DNA of 64,000 bases from JACNJF01 sp050288105 (GTDB taxonomy: Bacteria > Pseudomonadota > Gammaproteobacteria > GCA-001735895). Position numbers and translations under genes: made by a program. The notes beneath the pieces were generated by a model. It did no database searches. It had not been told where the DNA came from and saw nothing but the letters and a program-made list of their open reading frames with translations. The stretch spans positions 1-64,000 of the forward strand of contig JBNKDE010000015.1 of the NCBI GenBank assembly GCA_050288105.1, in the 5' to 3' direction. Shown piece after piece: positions 1 to 5,732 of the stretch. Position 1 is the stretch's first letter. Each line of letters starts with the position of its first letter.

Positions 1-68
1 CTTGATGACTCCGCTTCCTTTTTACGTATTTTATCATCCTGATGGCTAAATTGAAGGTTTTTCTACAG

Positions 69-150
69 CCTCAACGCTCAGGGTATGGGGCGCGCGCGCT
101 TTTCGCGCGTCCCAGCGACCGCAGGGAGCAACATGACCAACTTGTTATGA
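69..150 (-). repeat. attC site 1 (closes the lipoprotein cassette)
   Basis: Integron recombination site read on the minus strand, from TCATAAC at the gene end to GTTGAGG at the next cassette. The interior contains a strong palindrome (GGGACGCGCGAAAAGCGCGCGC). The outer core is a looser match to RYYYAAC/GTTRRRY than in the other sites. What lies beyond it, at 1-68, is the start of a further cassette whose gene is off the window or absent. Confidence 0.7.
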
Positions 151-531
151 ATCGCATTTAAATTCACCTTTTTCCATTAAATAAATTTGCATGTCTATAT
201 TGTAGCTGCTTGCAAATACCCAAGCGATAGCGTTTAACTTTTCATGCTCATACCCCAAATGCGCATCTGCTGTACCTTTAATCGGAATGACATCTTTTTT
301 TACATCAAGACACTTTAAGTCAACGTGAGGGACTTTAAGAGAAATACCATATACGCCATAGAACCTATGGTCACCTTTGTTTATTGCCTTTAGAAACATT
401 TCACGGGGTTTTGCTGTGTAAAGCCACTCCATTTTTTCTATTATTGGTTCCTGAGCTTTTTCGAATTCGGATTTTTCACACCCTAAAGCAAATAGAGGTG
501 CAATAATTGCGACTAGAGCTAATTTATTCAT
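145..531 (-). CDS. Cassette-encoded putative lipoprotein
   Basis: 128-residue protein of unknown function, the last complete cassette before the left edge. The N-terminus is a lipoprotein signal: a short basic start, a hydrophobic run and the lipobox LFALGC (Cys18), so the mature protein should be lipid-anchored in the envelope. The rest is hydrophilic and mixed alpha/beta-looking, with no motif I recognise. The ATG lies inside the core site of the upstream attC (GTTATGA), so there is essentially no leader. The TAA stop is supplied by the TCATAAC core of its own attC. The gene is AT-rich like the other cassettes and unlike the chromosomal genes after 5.7 kb. Function unknown; coding status is supported by fit to the cassette boundaries. 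Confidence 0.75.
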   Translation of the reverse strand: MNKLALVAIIAPLFALGCEKSEFEKAQEPIIEKMEWLYTAKPREMFLKAINKGDHRFYGVYGISLKVPHVDLKCLDVKKDVIPIKGTADAHLGYEHEKLNAIAWVFASSYNIDMQIYLMEKGEFKCDS

Positions 532-597
532 AACGCCTACAGCAGAGGAAAACCGCAGCGCAGCGTAGGTTTTTCCTGCTGGCTGTACTTGTTATAA
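528..597 (-). repeat. attC site 2 (closes the zinc-ribbon cassette)
   Basis: About 70 bp between cores TCATAAC and GTTATAA. The internal arms AGCAGAGGAAAAACC-like and GGTTTTTCCTGCT pair around a GCAGCGCAGC centre, the imperfect hairpin expected when the bottom strand of an attC folds. It is separated from gene starts and stops by only a few bases on both sides. Confidence 0.85.
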
Positions 598-987
598 CGC
601 TCTATAGATTTCATAACCAAGTGCCAAACAAACCAGGAATCCAAATATATAGACCAACCATTTATCTCTATTCTTTTTTTCAGAGGTTGTTGCCACAAGA
701 ACACCTTTTTTAACAATAAGATACTCTTCAATGACAATTCCTATAATTAATAAAAAAACTAAACTTGGCAATGTGTATTTATAAGTTTTCGTTCCACTAT
801 AAATATCAAGTAAAACGGCAGCTGGAATCAATACTACAAAAACCAAAATATTTATCCAGGGCCATTTTCTTATTGCTCCACTATGAAACTCTTTATCGCA
901 ATTTGGACACTTTATAGGGCGTAGTGCGCGTGAAGTTCTGGCTTTATTCCACGGAATTTCAATGTCGCAGCATGGTGTTTTATACAT
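592..987 (-). CDS. Cassette-encoded zinc-ribbon membrane protein
   Basis: 131 residues. The N-terminal 35 residues contain a Cys pair (TPCCD) and, about 20 residues later, CPNC, which reads as a small zinc ribbon. Three hydrophobic segments follow at about residues 45-62, 72-90 and 110-128, so this is probably an inner-membrane protein with a cytoplasmic metal-binding head. No catalytic motif is visible. There is no Shine-Dalgarno sequence: the ATG sits 8 bases after the core site of the upstream attC. The stop codon TAA is part of the core of its own attC. Zinc-ribbon plus transmembrane proteins are frequent among mobile cassette genes but have no fixed function. Function unknown. Confidence 0.7.
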   Translation of the reverse strand: MYKTPCCDIEIPWNKARTSRALRPIKCPNCDKEFHSGAIRKWPWINILVFVVLIPAAVLLDIYSGTKTYKYTLPSLVFLLIIGIVIEEYLIVKKGVLVATTSEKKNRDKWLVYIFGFLVCLALGYEIYRAL

Positions 988-992
988 TTGCG

Positions 993-1059
993 TTATAACG
1001 CTCAGCGAACCGGCGGAGGCGCGTCAGCGCCGGAGTCCGAGTTGCGCTGCTGGTTAGCT
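993..1059 (-). repeat. attC site 3
   Basis: About 67 bp from TTATAAC to GTTAGCT. It contains the arms CAGCG/CGCTG and a strong GGCGGAGGCGCGTCAGCGCC centre, so it is GC-rich inside an AT-rich array. The position and orientation match the other attC sites: the downstream gene begins just after one core and the upstream gene ends in the other. Confidence 0.85.
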
Positions 1060-1497
1060 GCAAAAGACTTCATTAAGAATATTAAATTGAACATCAAGCT
1101 CCCCATATGTTTCCTTCATATATTGTATGAACTCTAATATTGCCGCCCTCTCTTCAGTTGAAAATTGCGATAATCTGTTTCTAAATTTCACCTCATCCAC
1201 AATAGAATTATCAGATAGCTGATTTAATACATACTCACCCAAAATATCTGCATCTTCAGGTTTGTTAATTTCTGCAAGCATATAAGCTGGTAAATAGTAT
1301 CTAAACGCTTCTGGAGTGAAATAATGCATTGCAGCATCTTGCGTTCGGAGCCCTTTTGCAACGTGGATCTGCCAGTCAGTTCCTTCAAAATACATTTGTG
1401 CACCTTCATCGTACCCAACATCTGTAAGCTTTCCACAAGGCTTTGGTGTATTTGAAAATGCCTTTCTGATGTTTGTGTCTAAATGCACTAGATCCAT
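1054..1497 (-). CDS. Cassette-encoded protein, DUF6714-like
   Basis: 147-residue soluble protein with no signal peptide or membrane segment. The central part (HYFTPEAFRYYLPAYML, about residues 78-94) resembles the conserved core of a widespread small family I recall as DUF6714. Members have no assigned biochemical role, and I cannot confirm the family here. The start is the ATG at 1497, about 40 bases after the cassette boundary, with a distant GGAG upstream. The stop TAA is inside the attC core. The composition matches the neighbouring cassettes. Function unknown. Confidence 0.7.
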   Translation of the reverse strand: MDLVHLDTNIRKAFSNTPKPCGKLTDVGYDEGAQMYFEGTDWQIHVAKGLRTQDAAMHYFTPEAFRYYLPAYMLAEINKPEDADILGEYVLNQLSDNSIVDEVKFRNRLSQFSTEERAAILEFIQYMKETYGELDVQFNILNEVFCS

Positions 1498-1535
1498 CGT
1501 TTCGTCTTACTCCATATTTTTACAGCTATCGCCAT

Positions 1536-1604
1536 TCTTAACCGGGCACATAAAACTGAGCGCAGCGAAGTTTTATGTGATCCGTGTTTATGTATTTGTT
1601 AGTG
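1536..1604 (-). repeat. attC site 4
   Basis: About 69 bp between TCTTAAC and GTTAGTG. The arms CACATAAAACT and AGTTTTATGTG are near perfectly complementary around GAGCGCAGCGA. This is one of the clearest bottom-strand hairpins in the array. The GAGCGCAGCGAAG centre is shared with sites 6 and 7, which suggests the sites belong to one lineage. Confidence 0.9.
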
Positions 1605-2069
1605 TTCTGTTGATTGATTGAACTCATTTATGAAGTCTTCTTTTGAACCGGCATATTTTTGGCCGTAGATTTCTTTACATTTGGGCTGCGCATCATTATC
1701 AAACTCTACAACTACTATATCAAACGTAATAAACTGTTTCTTGATTTCTCCTTTACTGGTTTGCGCAACCATAGTTTCCTCGCTTCCTTTTCTGTAAGAC
1801 TGCTCATGATAGAAAGACACAAAAAGTCTTTTTTTTCCTTCTCTATAACCTGCGCTGATTTCTAGAAGTTTGATCTTTACGTCTTTAAGCTCAGGCGCCT
1901 CTTTTGCGAGAAATGATCTTGCTCTTTGTGCCATCTCTTTAATATTAACTTTTGCTATTTCCGGTGACCCCCAGGTTAACTCGTCAAATGCGCTGGCATT
2001 GAACGTTAATATGAAAGCAACAAATAGAACTAAAAATTTACCTTTCAATTCATTACCCCTTGTGATCAC
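1599..2069 (-). CDS. Cassette-encoded secreted protein of unknown function
   Basis: Up to 156 residues. The first 28 residues form a Sec-type signal peptide (basic start, hydrophobic FLVLFVAFILTF, cleavage likely after NASA), so the mature protein is periplasmic or exported. The mature part is charged and predicted to be alpha/beta with no known motif. The GTG at 2069 falls inside the upstream attC core. A TTG at 2048 lies 9 bases after an AAGGGG Shine-Dalgarno sequence and is the more likely start, giving 149 residues. The stop TAA comes from the core of its own attC. Function unknown. Confidence 0.7.
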   Translation of the reverse strand: MITRGNELKGKFLVLFVAFILTFNASAFDELTWGSPEIAKVNIKEMAQRARSFLAKEAPELKDVKIKLLEISAGYREGKKRLFVSFYHEQSYRKGSEETMVAQTSKGEIKKQFITFDIVVVEFDNDAQPKCKEIYGQKYAGSKEDFINEFNQSTEH

Positions 2070-2126
2070 TAACCTTGATAGCAGTTGCGCGGGCTTTTGA
2101 GCGTCAACTGCCTACGCTTGTTAGGC
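2067..2126 (-). repeat. attC site 5
   Basis: Short site (about 60 bp). On the minus strand it starts with a perfect RYYYAAC core (GCCTAAC) and ends with GTTAGTG. The arms CAGTTGACGC and GCGCAACTG pair around a short loop. This length is at the lower end for attC sites. Confidence 0.85.
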
Positions 2127-2129
2127 GAT

Positions 2130-2543
2130 TTACTGCTCAACCTTAACCCCCATGCTCATAGGCGGAAATACATGCCTTACAATTAAGGTTTGATTATTGT
2201 GAAGCATTAATTTGTATTGATTGATGACATTCTCACCTAGAAAATCAGATTGCTCAACATTTACCACTTTTGACGGTAGATTTAGGTCGTTCAGTGAAAG
2301 CTCCATATTCGTTGCTTTAGCGTCTGATATAGAGAGCCCTAAACTAGGGTAGCGTTCCGGAAGGTCCACTTCAATAGGCTTAATAATAAAAGAACTCTTG
2401 TCTTGAAATAAAAGTAGTAACTCATAGCAAACTAAAAACCCTTCATTAGTGTCATCTCTCCATGCAGGGTGAACATCATTATGGGCTCGTCCTAGCTCGA
2501 CACGCTCTAAAATCTTACCTGTAAACTCGATGAGTTTATCCAT
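2130..2543 (-). CDS. Cassette-encoded hypothetical protein
   Basis: 137-residue soluble protein without signal peptide, membrane segment or known motif. It is mostly beta-like with several conserved-looking acidic patches. The ATG at 2543 is 6 bases after the attC core GTTAGGC, without a clear Shine-Dalgarno sequence. Unlike most of its neighbours it ends (TAA at 2130) a few bases before its own attC rather than inside it. I do not recognise the family. Coding status rests on the intact frame filling the cassette between two attC sites. Confidence 0.65.
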   Translation of the reverse strand: MDKLIEFTGKILERVELGRAHNDVHPAWRDDTNEGFLVCYELLLLFQDKSSFIIKPIEVDLPERYPSLGLSISDAKATNMELSLNDLNLPSKVVNVEQSDFLGENVINQYKLMLHNNQTLIVRHVFPPMSMGVKVEQ

Positions 2544-2545
2544 AC

Positions 2546-2609
2546 GCCTAACTCACCGGAAAAATGCGAGCGCAGCGAGTATTTTGTCCGGTGGAGCTAC
2601 TCGTTATGC
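2546..2609 (-). repeat. attC site 6
   Basis: About 64 bp. On the plus strand it runs from GCCTAAC to GTTATGC. The arms TCACCGGAAAAAT and ATTTTGTCCGGTG are complementary around GCGAGCGCAGCGAGT. It overlaps the last codons of the cassette gene at 2597-3115. Confidence 0.9.
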
Positions 2610-3115
2610 GATGCACGTATTCTCTCCAACAGCGACAGGTTTTTGGAAACCACAATATCTCGATCACCCATGGACACATATGTTTCTGGTTCTAGGCGCA
2701 TGATTTGTTCCCAGAACTGATCTTGCAGAGCCCGGAGCCAGTCAAGTGAATCACGCTCCCATGTTGGATCAAAGCCCTTAAGCTGCTCTTCAACCGGCAC
2801 CAGGGAAAAGCGGCCATAGTTAACGAACACTTCCTGTTCTTCGGGAAAGTTGACGAGAATTGGAAAGAAGTACCATTCATCGAAGTTGTCGTAAGGCACC
2901 TCAGTGTTTTTCCCTAACCTCGGACTAATCATTACCTTCCCTTGAGAGCCCCATCCTTTCTTCTTTTCTTCTTCAGAAGGGGCTAATGACCCACTATCGA
3001 AAGCAGTGATATAAAGGTAGTTTCCACTGTTCGCGTTTAATACCTCTTCAACGAAACCCAATACCGGTTCGTCAATTTCCAACCAGTGATAATGTTTGTG
3101 AATGCCGCCTCTCAT
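2597..3115 (-). CDS. Cassette-encoded hypothetical protein with EWYF motif
   Basis: 172-residue, acidic, soluble protein with no signal peptide. The middle contains FDEWYFF (about residues 81-87) and a C-terminal helical half rich in Trp and Glu. Small acidic proteins with an EWYF-type motif occur among immunity-like families, but I see nothing decisive. The start ATG is at 3115, preceded by AAAAG 10 bases after the attC core. The last codons run into the attC and the TAG at 2597 lies just past the core. It is the largest cassette gene here. GC content is higher than that of its neighbours, suggesting a separate origin for this cassette. Function unknown. Confidence 0.7.
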   Translation of the reverse strand: MRGGIHKHYHWLEIDEPVLGFVEEVLNANSGNYLYITAFDSGSLAPSEEEKKKGWGSQGKVMISPRLGKNTEVPYDNFDEWYFFPILVNFPEEQEVFVNYGRFSLVPVEEQLKGFDPTWERDSLDWLRALQDQFWEQIMRLEPETYVSMGDRDIVVSKNLSLLERIRASHNE

Positions 3116-3122
3116 CTTTTAC

Positions 3123-3215
3123 GCATAACGCCCAAATATGCGGCTTGCGTGGAGCGCAGCGGAACGCAAGTCCGAGCCTGCGTTTTTTGCAGGCGACATA
3201 ATTCACTTGTTAGAG
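3123..3215 (-). repeat. attC site 7
   Basis: The longest site (about 93 bp), from GCATAAC to GTTAGAG on the plus strand. The inner hairpin is CTTGCGTGGAGCGCAGCGGAACGCAAG, with a second small stem GCCTGCGTTTTTTGCAGGC next to it. It therefore differs in shape from the single-stem sites. It separates the two right-most cassettes. Confidence 0.85.
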
Positions 3216-3244
3216 CTTGATAATTAAGTTGGCAATTCATTTAC

Positions 3245-3475
3245 TCACTTTTCTCCTTTGGAGCTCTTTTCGCGAATTTTAGGTATATGAACTGCAATTA
3301 ACCAATAAAGACCAACCAATGCTCCACAAAAAATAAGAATTACAAATTCAATCATTCCTCCCCTAGGGCCTATAAATTTTTCAATTGGGAATATTTTACC
3401 TGCCCCGACTGAAATAACCCCAATGAAGATTATCGAGAAAGCTATGAATATTGTTAATAAAAGTTTCCTTTTCAC
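3245..3475 (-). CDS. Cassette-encoded small membrane protein
   Basis: 76 residues with two hydrophobic segments (about residues 5-25 and 43-63) and basic ends (MKRK and KIREKSSKGEK), so it is probably a two-helix inner-membrane protein. It is the promoter-proximal cassette in view. The ATG is at 3475, with AAGGATATAAG upstream giving an acceptable ribosome site. The upstream core GTTAGAGC (minus strand, about 3490) marks its left cassette boundary. What precedes that core is the palindrome-rich region, not a recognisable attI. Function unknown. Confidence 0.6.
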   Translation of the reverse strand: MKRKLLLTIFIAFSIIFIGVISVGAGKIFPIEKFIGPRGGMIEFVILIFCGALVGLYWLIAVHIPKIREKSSKGEK

Positions 3476-3502
3476 TTATATCCTTGTGTAGCTCTAACAG
3501 CC

Positions 3503-3656
3503 GTATTAAAAGGTTGCCCTTTTAATACATATTATCGGGACGTCCTTTTTAATTATTAAAAAGGCGTCATCGATTTTGTAAGTTAATGAATAATTGAATT
3601 TATTCATGCTTTCGTCCTGGGGTTTTCTATTAAAAAGGACAGCTTTTTAATTCTAG
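3503..3656. repeat. Three AT-rich palindromes at the integron border
   Basis: Three successive hairpins share the arm TATTAAAA(A)GG / CC(T)TTTTAATA. They are at 3503-3528 (11-bp perfect arms), 3534-3574 (imperfect, longer) and 3627-3656. They lie directly upstream of the first cassette, where attI or a further attC would be expected. No gene or conventional attC fits here. They could be terminators, recombination sites or decayed repeats. From 3657 to 3899 I see no gene and no other clear structure. Confidence 0.6.
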
Positions 3657-3899
3657 GACTGTTTGGTGAGCGAGTGTTCGGTACATCTGAATGAGGTAGC
3701 AGATATGATATGGAGCTTTGCATGATTTTTATTCTTCTCCCTTACTTCAGTCCATTGCCGACTTCATGTCTGAGCGGCGCTTTAGTCAAAGAACAATAAA
3801 CGCATAGCTTTTGTGGATCAAGTTCTTTATTTTGATCAGGAGTAGCCTGTTTCCTGCTCCAAGGCTAAGCGTGGGAATAGATAACTTCCCGGATCCCTG

Positions 3900-4554
3900 T
3901 TTCACACGCCCTGGCTTCCTTGCTTCGTAGTATCTTTTTAGCAGGCGTGCGAGTAACTTTCTTTTACGCGAAAAGAAAGTCACCAAAGAAAGCGCGCCCC
4001 ACAATCCCTTAATCGTCAAAATGGTGCTCATATCGCGGTCGGCAGTGACGCGTTCCAGACGCGACCCTGCCTAAAACGCCGTCCATGGCGTTTTCCCCCG
4101 ATCTGAACACCATTTTGCCGCGGGCTTGAAAGGGGGTAATAAAAGTGAAAAAACAAAAATGCCTGGAGCAATTTTGAACAGCTCTGCTGGCCCGAAGGGT
4201 GGAGGGCAGGACGCCCGAAATAACGACATCCCAATTGAGCGGCCTGCGGCACTCAATAAGGGCGGTAAAAACAAACTAGAGATTTCAAGCTTTGCTTGAA
4301 ATCTCTTTTATTCCCCCCTTTCAAGCCCACGGCAAAAGTGCGGCCAAATCGGGGTCAAATGGCAGGGATGCCATTTGAGGGACAGCCGCGTCGGGAACGC
4401 GTCTGGCCCGACCGCGATTTGGCCGTACTTTTGACGAGATAAGGGCTTGTGCGGGGCGGCATTTTTTGGTTACTTTTTGCTGCTGTTGGCAAAAAGTGAC
4501 TCGCACGCGTACTCGTCAGGTGCTACGAAGCAAAAAAAGCAAGAGCGTGTGAAA
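3900..4554. repeat. 655-bp element made of two diverged inverted copies
   Basis: The left arm starts TTTCACACGC (3900) and the right arm ends GCGTGTGAAA (4554). For about 240 bases the left half aligns to the reverse complement of the right half. Shared landmarks, in order, are TTGCTTCGTAG, GCGTGCGAGT, a hairpin of the form ACTTTCTTTT..AAAAGAAAGT followed by ACCAAAGAAA, GCGCCCC, ATCGCGGTCG, GACGCGTTCC and GGGCTTGAAAGGGGG. The middle (4141-4310) holds a perfect hairpin at 4278-4306 (13-bp arms) followed by a T run. A third, further diverged copy lies at 20210-20460. Short open frames here are by-products of the repeat and are not annotated as genes. Confidence 0.75.
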
Positions 4555-4621
4555 CCTAACCCCAGCACCAGCGTGTGAAAAATAACTCCCATATCAGCAA
4601 GAACGTGTGAAATCTACCCCA
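4539..4621. repeat. Triple tandem repeat around GTGTGAAA
   Basis: Three units of about 26-28 bases, each with GCA(A/C)(G/C)A(G/A)CGTGTGAAA followed by a T/C-rich tail ending in CCCCA or TCCCA. The first unit is also the end of the inverted element at 3900-4554. The repeats run directly into the leader of the first VF530 gene and could carry its promoter or a regulator site, but no factor is evident. Confidence 0.6.
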
Positions 4622-4657
4622 AATAACAAAAAAACATTTCCCCCCAACAAAGGTATA

Positions 4658-5209
4658 ATGACACTACTTAAACCTCTACTGGACATGGGTATGACCGAAG
4701 AAATCAACTACAAAAACAACCCCCTCAATGGCGTTGGTTTAAACGCCCTGTTGACTGAAATAGTTGATTATTATGGGTTTGAGATTCTCTACGCCTATTT
4801 GAATATCAATTGCTTTAAGATCAATCCAAGTATTGCATCCAGTATCAAGTTTCTTAAAAAAACGCAGTGGGCGCGTGAAAAGGTTGAAGCTTTTTACCTG
4901 TATGAATTTAAAAACCTGCCTGCCCCTGATTTTGAACAGGCACTATTACCACCCAGAGCAAGGATTATTCCCGATGACCAAAAGCCCGCTGCGCCTGCTG
5001 AGTTAACGCTGGCCGATGCGGAGCTGCTACGCGCAGAACGCGAACAGAAGGCTGCTGAATGGGGGCAAAGTGAGCGGCGTAGCACGGGCAGTCGTAATAT
5101 TTATCAACGAACTGGTTCGGCCAGTGATCGAAAAGCTGCTCGCTCTACAGATAACAGGGGTGGCTTTGATGAGAGTAAGGCTGATCCCTGGGCGAAATGG
5201 AAAAAGTAA
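4658..5209 (+). CDS. VF530-family (DUF2132) protein with long tail
   Basis: About 183 residues. Residues about 15-80 form a VF530/DUF2132 domain, recognisable by NNPLNGVGLNALLTEIVDYY, INCFKINPSIASSIKFLKK and WAREKVEAFYL. VF530-type domains are small helical folds proposed to bind DNA; the biological role is unsettled. Unlike the usual 70-90-residue family members it has a roughly 100-residue low-complexity, charged extension ending DPWAKWKK. The ATG at 4658 has AAAGG upstream and is preferred. A GTG at 4607 would add 17 unconserved residues inside the tandem repeat. It is followed after 3 bases by a second VF530 gene and is probably co-transcribed with it. Confidence 0.85.
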   Translation: MTLLKPLLDMGMTEEINYKNNPLNGVGLNALLTEIVDYYGFEILYAYLNINCFKINPSIASSIKFLKKTQWAREKVEAFYLYEFKNLPAPDFEQALLPPRARIIPDDQKPAAPAELTLADAELLRAEREQKAAEWGQSERRSTGSRNIYQRTGSASDRKAARSTDNRGGFDESKADPWAKWKK

Positions 5210-5212
5210 ATC

Positions 5213-5464
5213 GTGACTACCGGGCAGAAAAATAATCCACTGCATGGCGTTAAGCTGGAAAAGATTGTGACAGGTTTAGTCGACCACTACGGCTGGGATG
5301 GTCTGGCGCAGCGAATCAGGATTAACTGTTTTATCAGCGATCCATCGGTAAAGTCATCATTGAAGTTTTTGCGCAAAACGCCCTGGGCCAGGGAAAAGGT
5401 TGAGAGTTTGTATCTGGTTACATTTGAAAGGCCATCCGCTTCGCCCTGGGGTAAATGGGAATAG
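5213..5464 (+). CDS. VF530-family (DUF2132) protein
   Basis: 83 residues, GTG start 3 bases after the preceding stop. It is nearly all VF530 domain (NNPLHGVKLEKIVTGLVDHY, then INCFISDPSVKSSLKFLRK and PWAREKVESLYL), very close to the family consensus. It ends SPWGKWE, echoing the DPWAKWKK tail of the upstream paralogue. The pair looks like a tandem duplication in which the first copy diverged and gained an extension. The proposed DNA-binding role comes from the structural family; what they do in cells is unknown. Confidence 0.88.
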   Translation: MTTGQKNNPLHGVKLEKIVTGLVDHYGWDGLAQRIRINCFISDPSVKSSLKFLRKTPWAREKVESLYLVTFERPSASPWGKWE

Positions 5465-5480
5465 CTATATAGCAAAACAC

Positions 5481-5672
5481 TAACCACAGAGAGCACAGAG
5501 GTTAAATGTTTATCTTTGTGTTAGATGTATTATTTAAGCATATAAACTGATTGTTGAATAAAAAACAGGGTAATAGTCGAGTTGAATTTTTCTCTCTGTG
5601 CCCTCTGTGTTCTCGGCAACTGCTCCCTGCGTTGCTCTACTTACGGGCGTCCTGCCCTAATCTGTGGTAAGC
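5481..5672. repeat. CACAGAG-type dispersed repeat with conserved tail
   Basis: Begins AACCACAGAGAGCACAGAGG and continues, after about 90 AT-rich bases, as the inverted counterpart CTCTGTGCCCTCTGTGTTCTC. The final part, from TCTCGGCAACTGCTCC through GCTCTACTTACGGGCG to TAATCTGTGGT, is repeated almost exactly at 10926-11008. No gene is present between 5465 and 5732. Confidence 0.7.
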
Positions 5673-5683
5673 CCTTTTAAAAA

Positions 5684-5708
5684 CAAAAACCCCGACCAGA
5701 TGTCGGGG
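5684..5708 (-). terminator. Rho-independent terminator of metY
   Basis: The stem CCCCGAC / GTCGGGG with a 5-base loop, read on the minus strand, is followed by GTTTTTGTTTTT. It lies 25 bases past the metY stop codon. Confidence 0.88.
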
Positions 5709-5732
5709 TTGTGTTAAGAGCTCTGGATGAAA

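Noticed and set aside
3476..3502. An eighth attC or attI at the border of the array
   Set aside because: A core GTTAGAG is present, but no matching second core with complementary arms could be found to its right; only AT-rich palindromes follow.
3786..4506. Several minus-strand open frames of 60-80 codons in the inverted element
   Set aside because: They lie in both copies of a repeat, have no ribosome sites, and their sequence is that produced by the palindromes; similar frames arise at 20160-20450.
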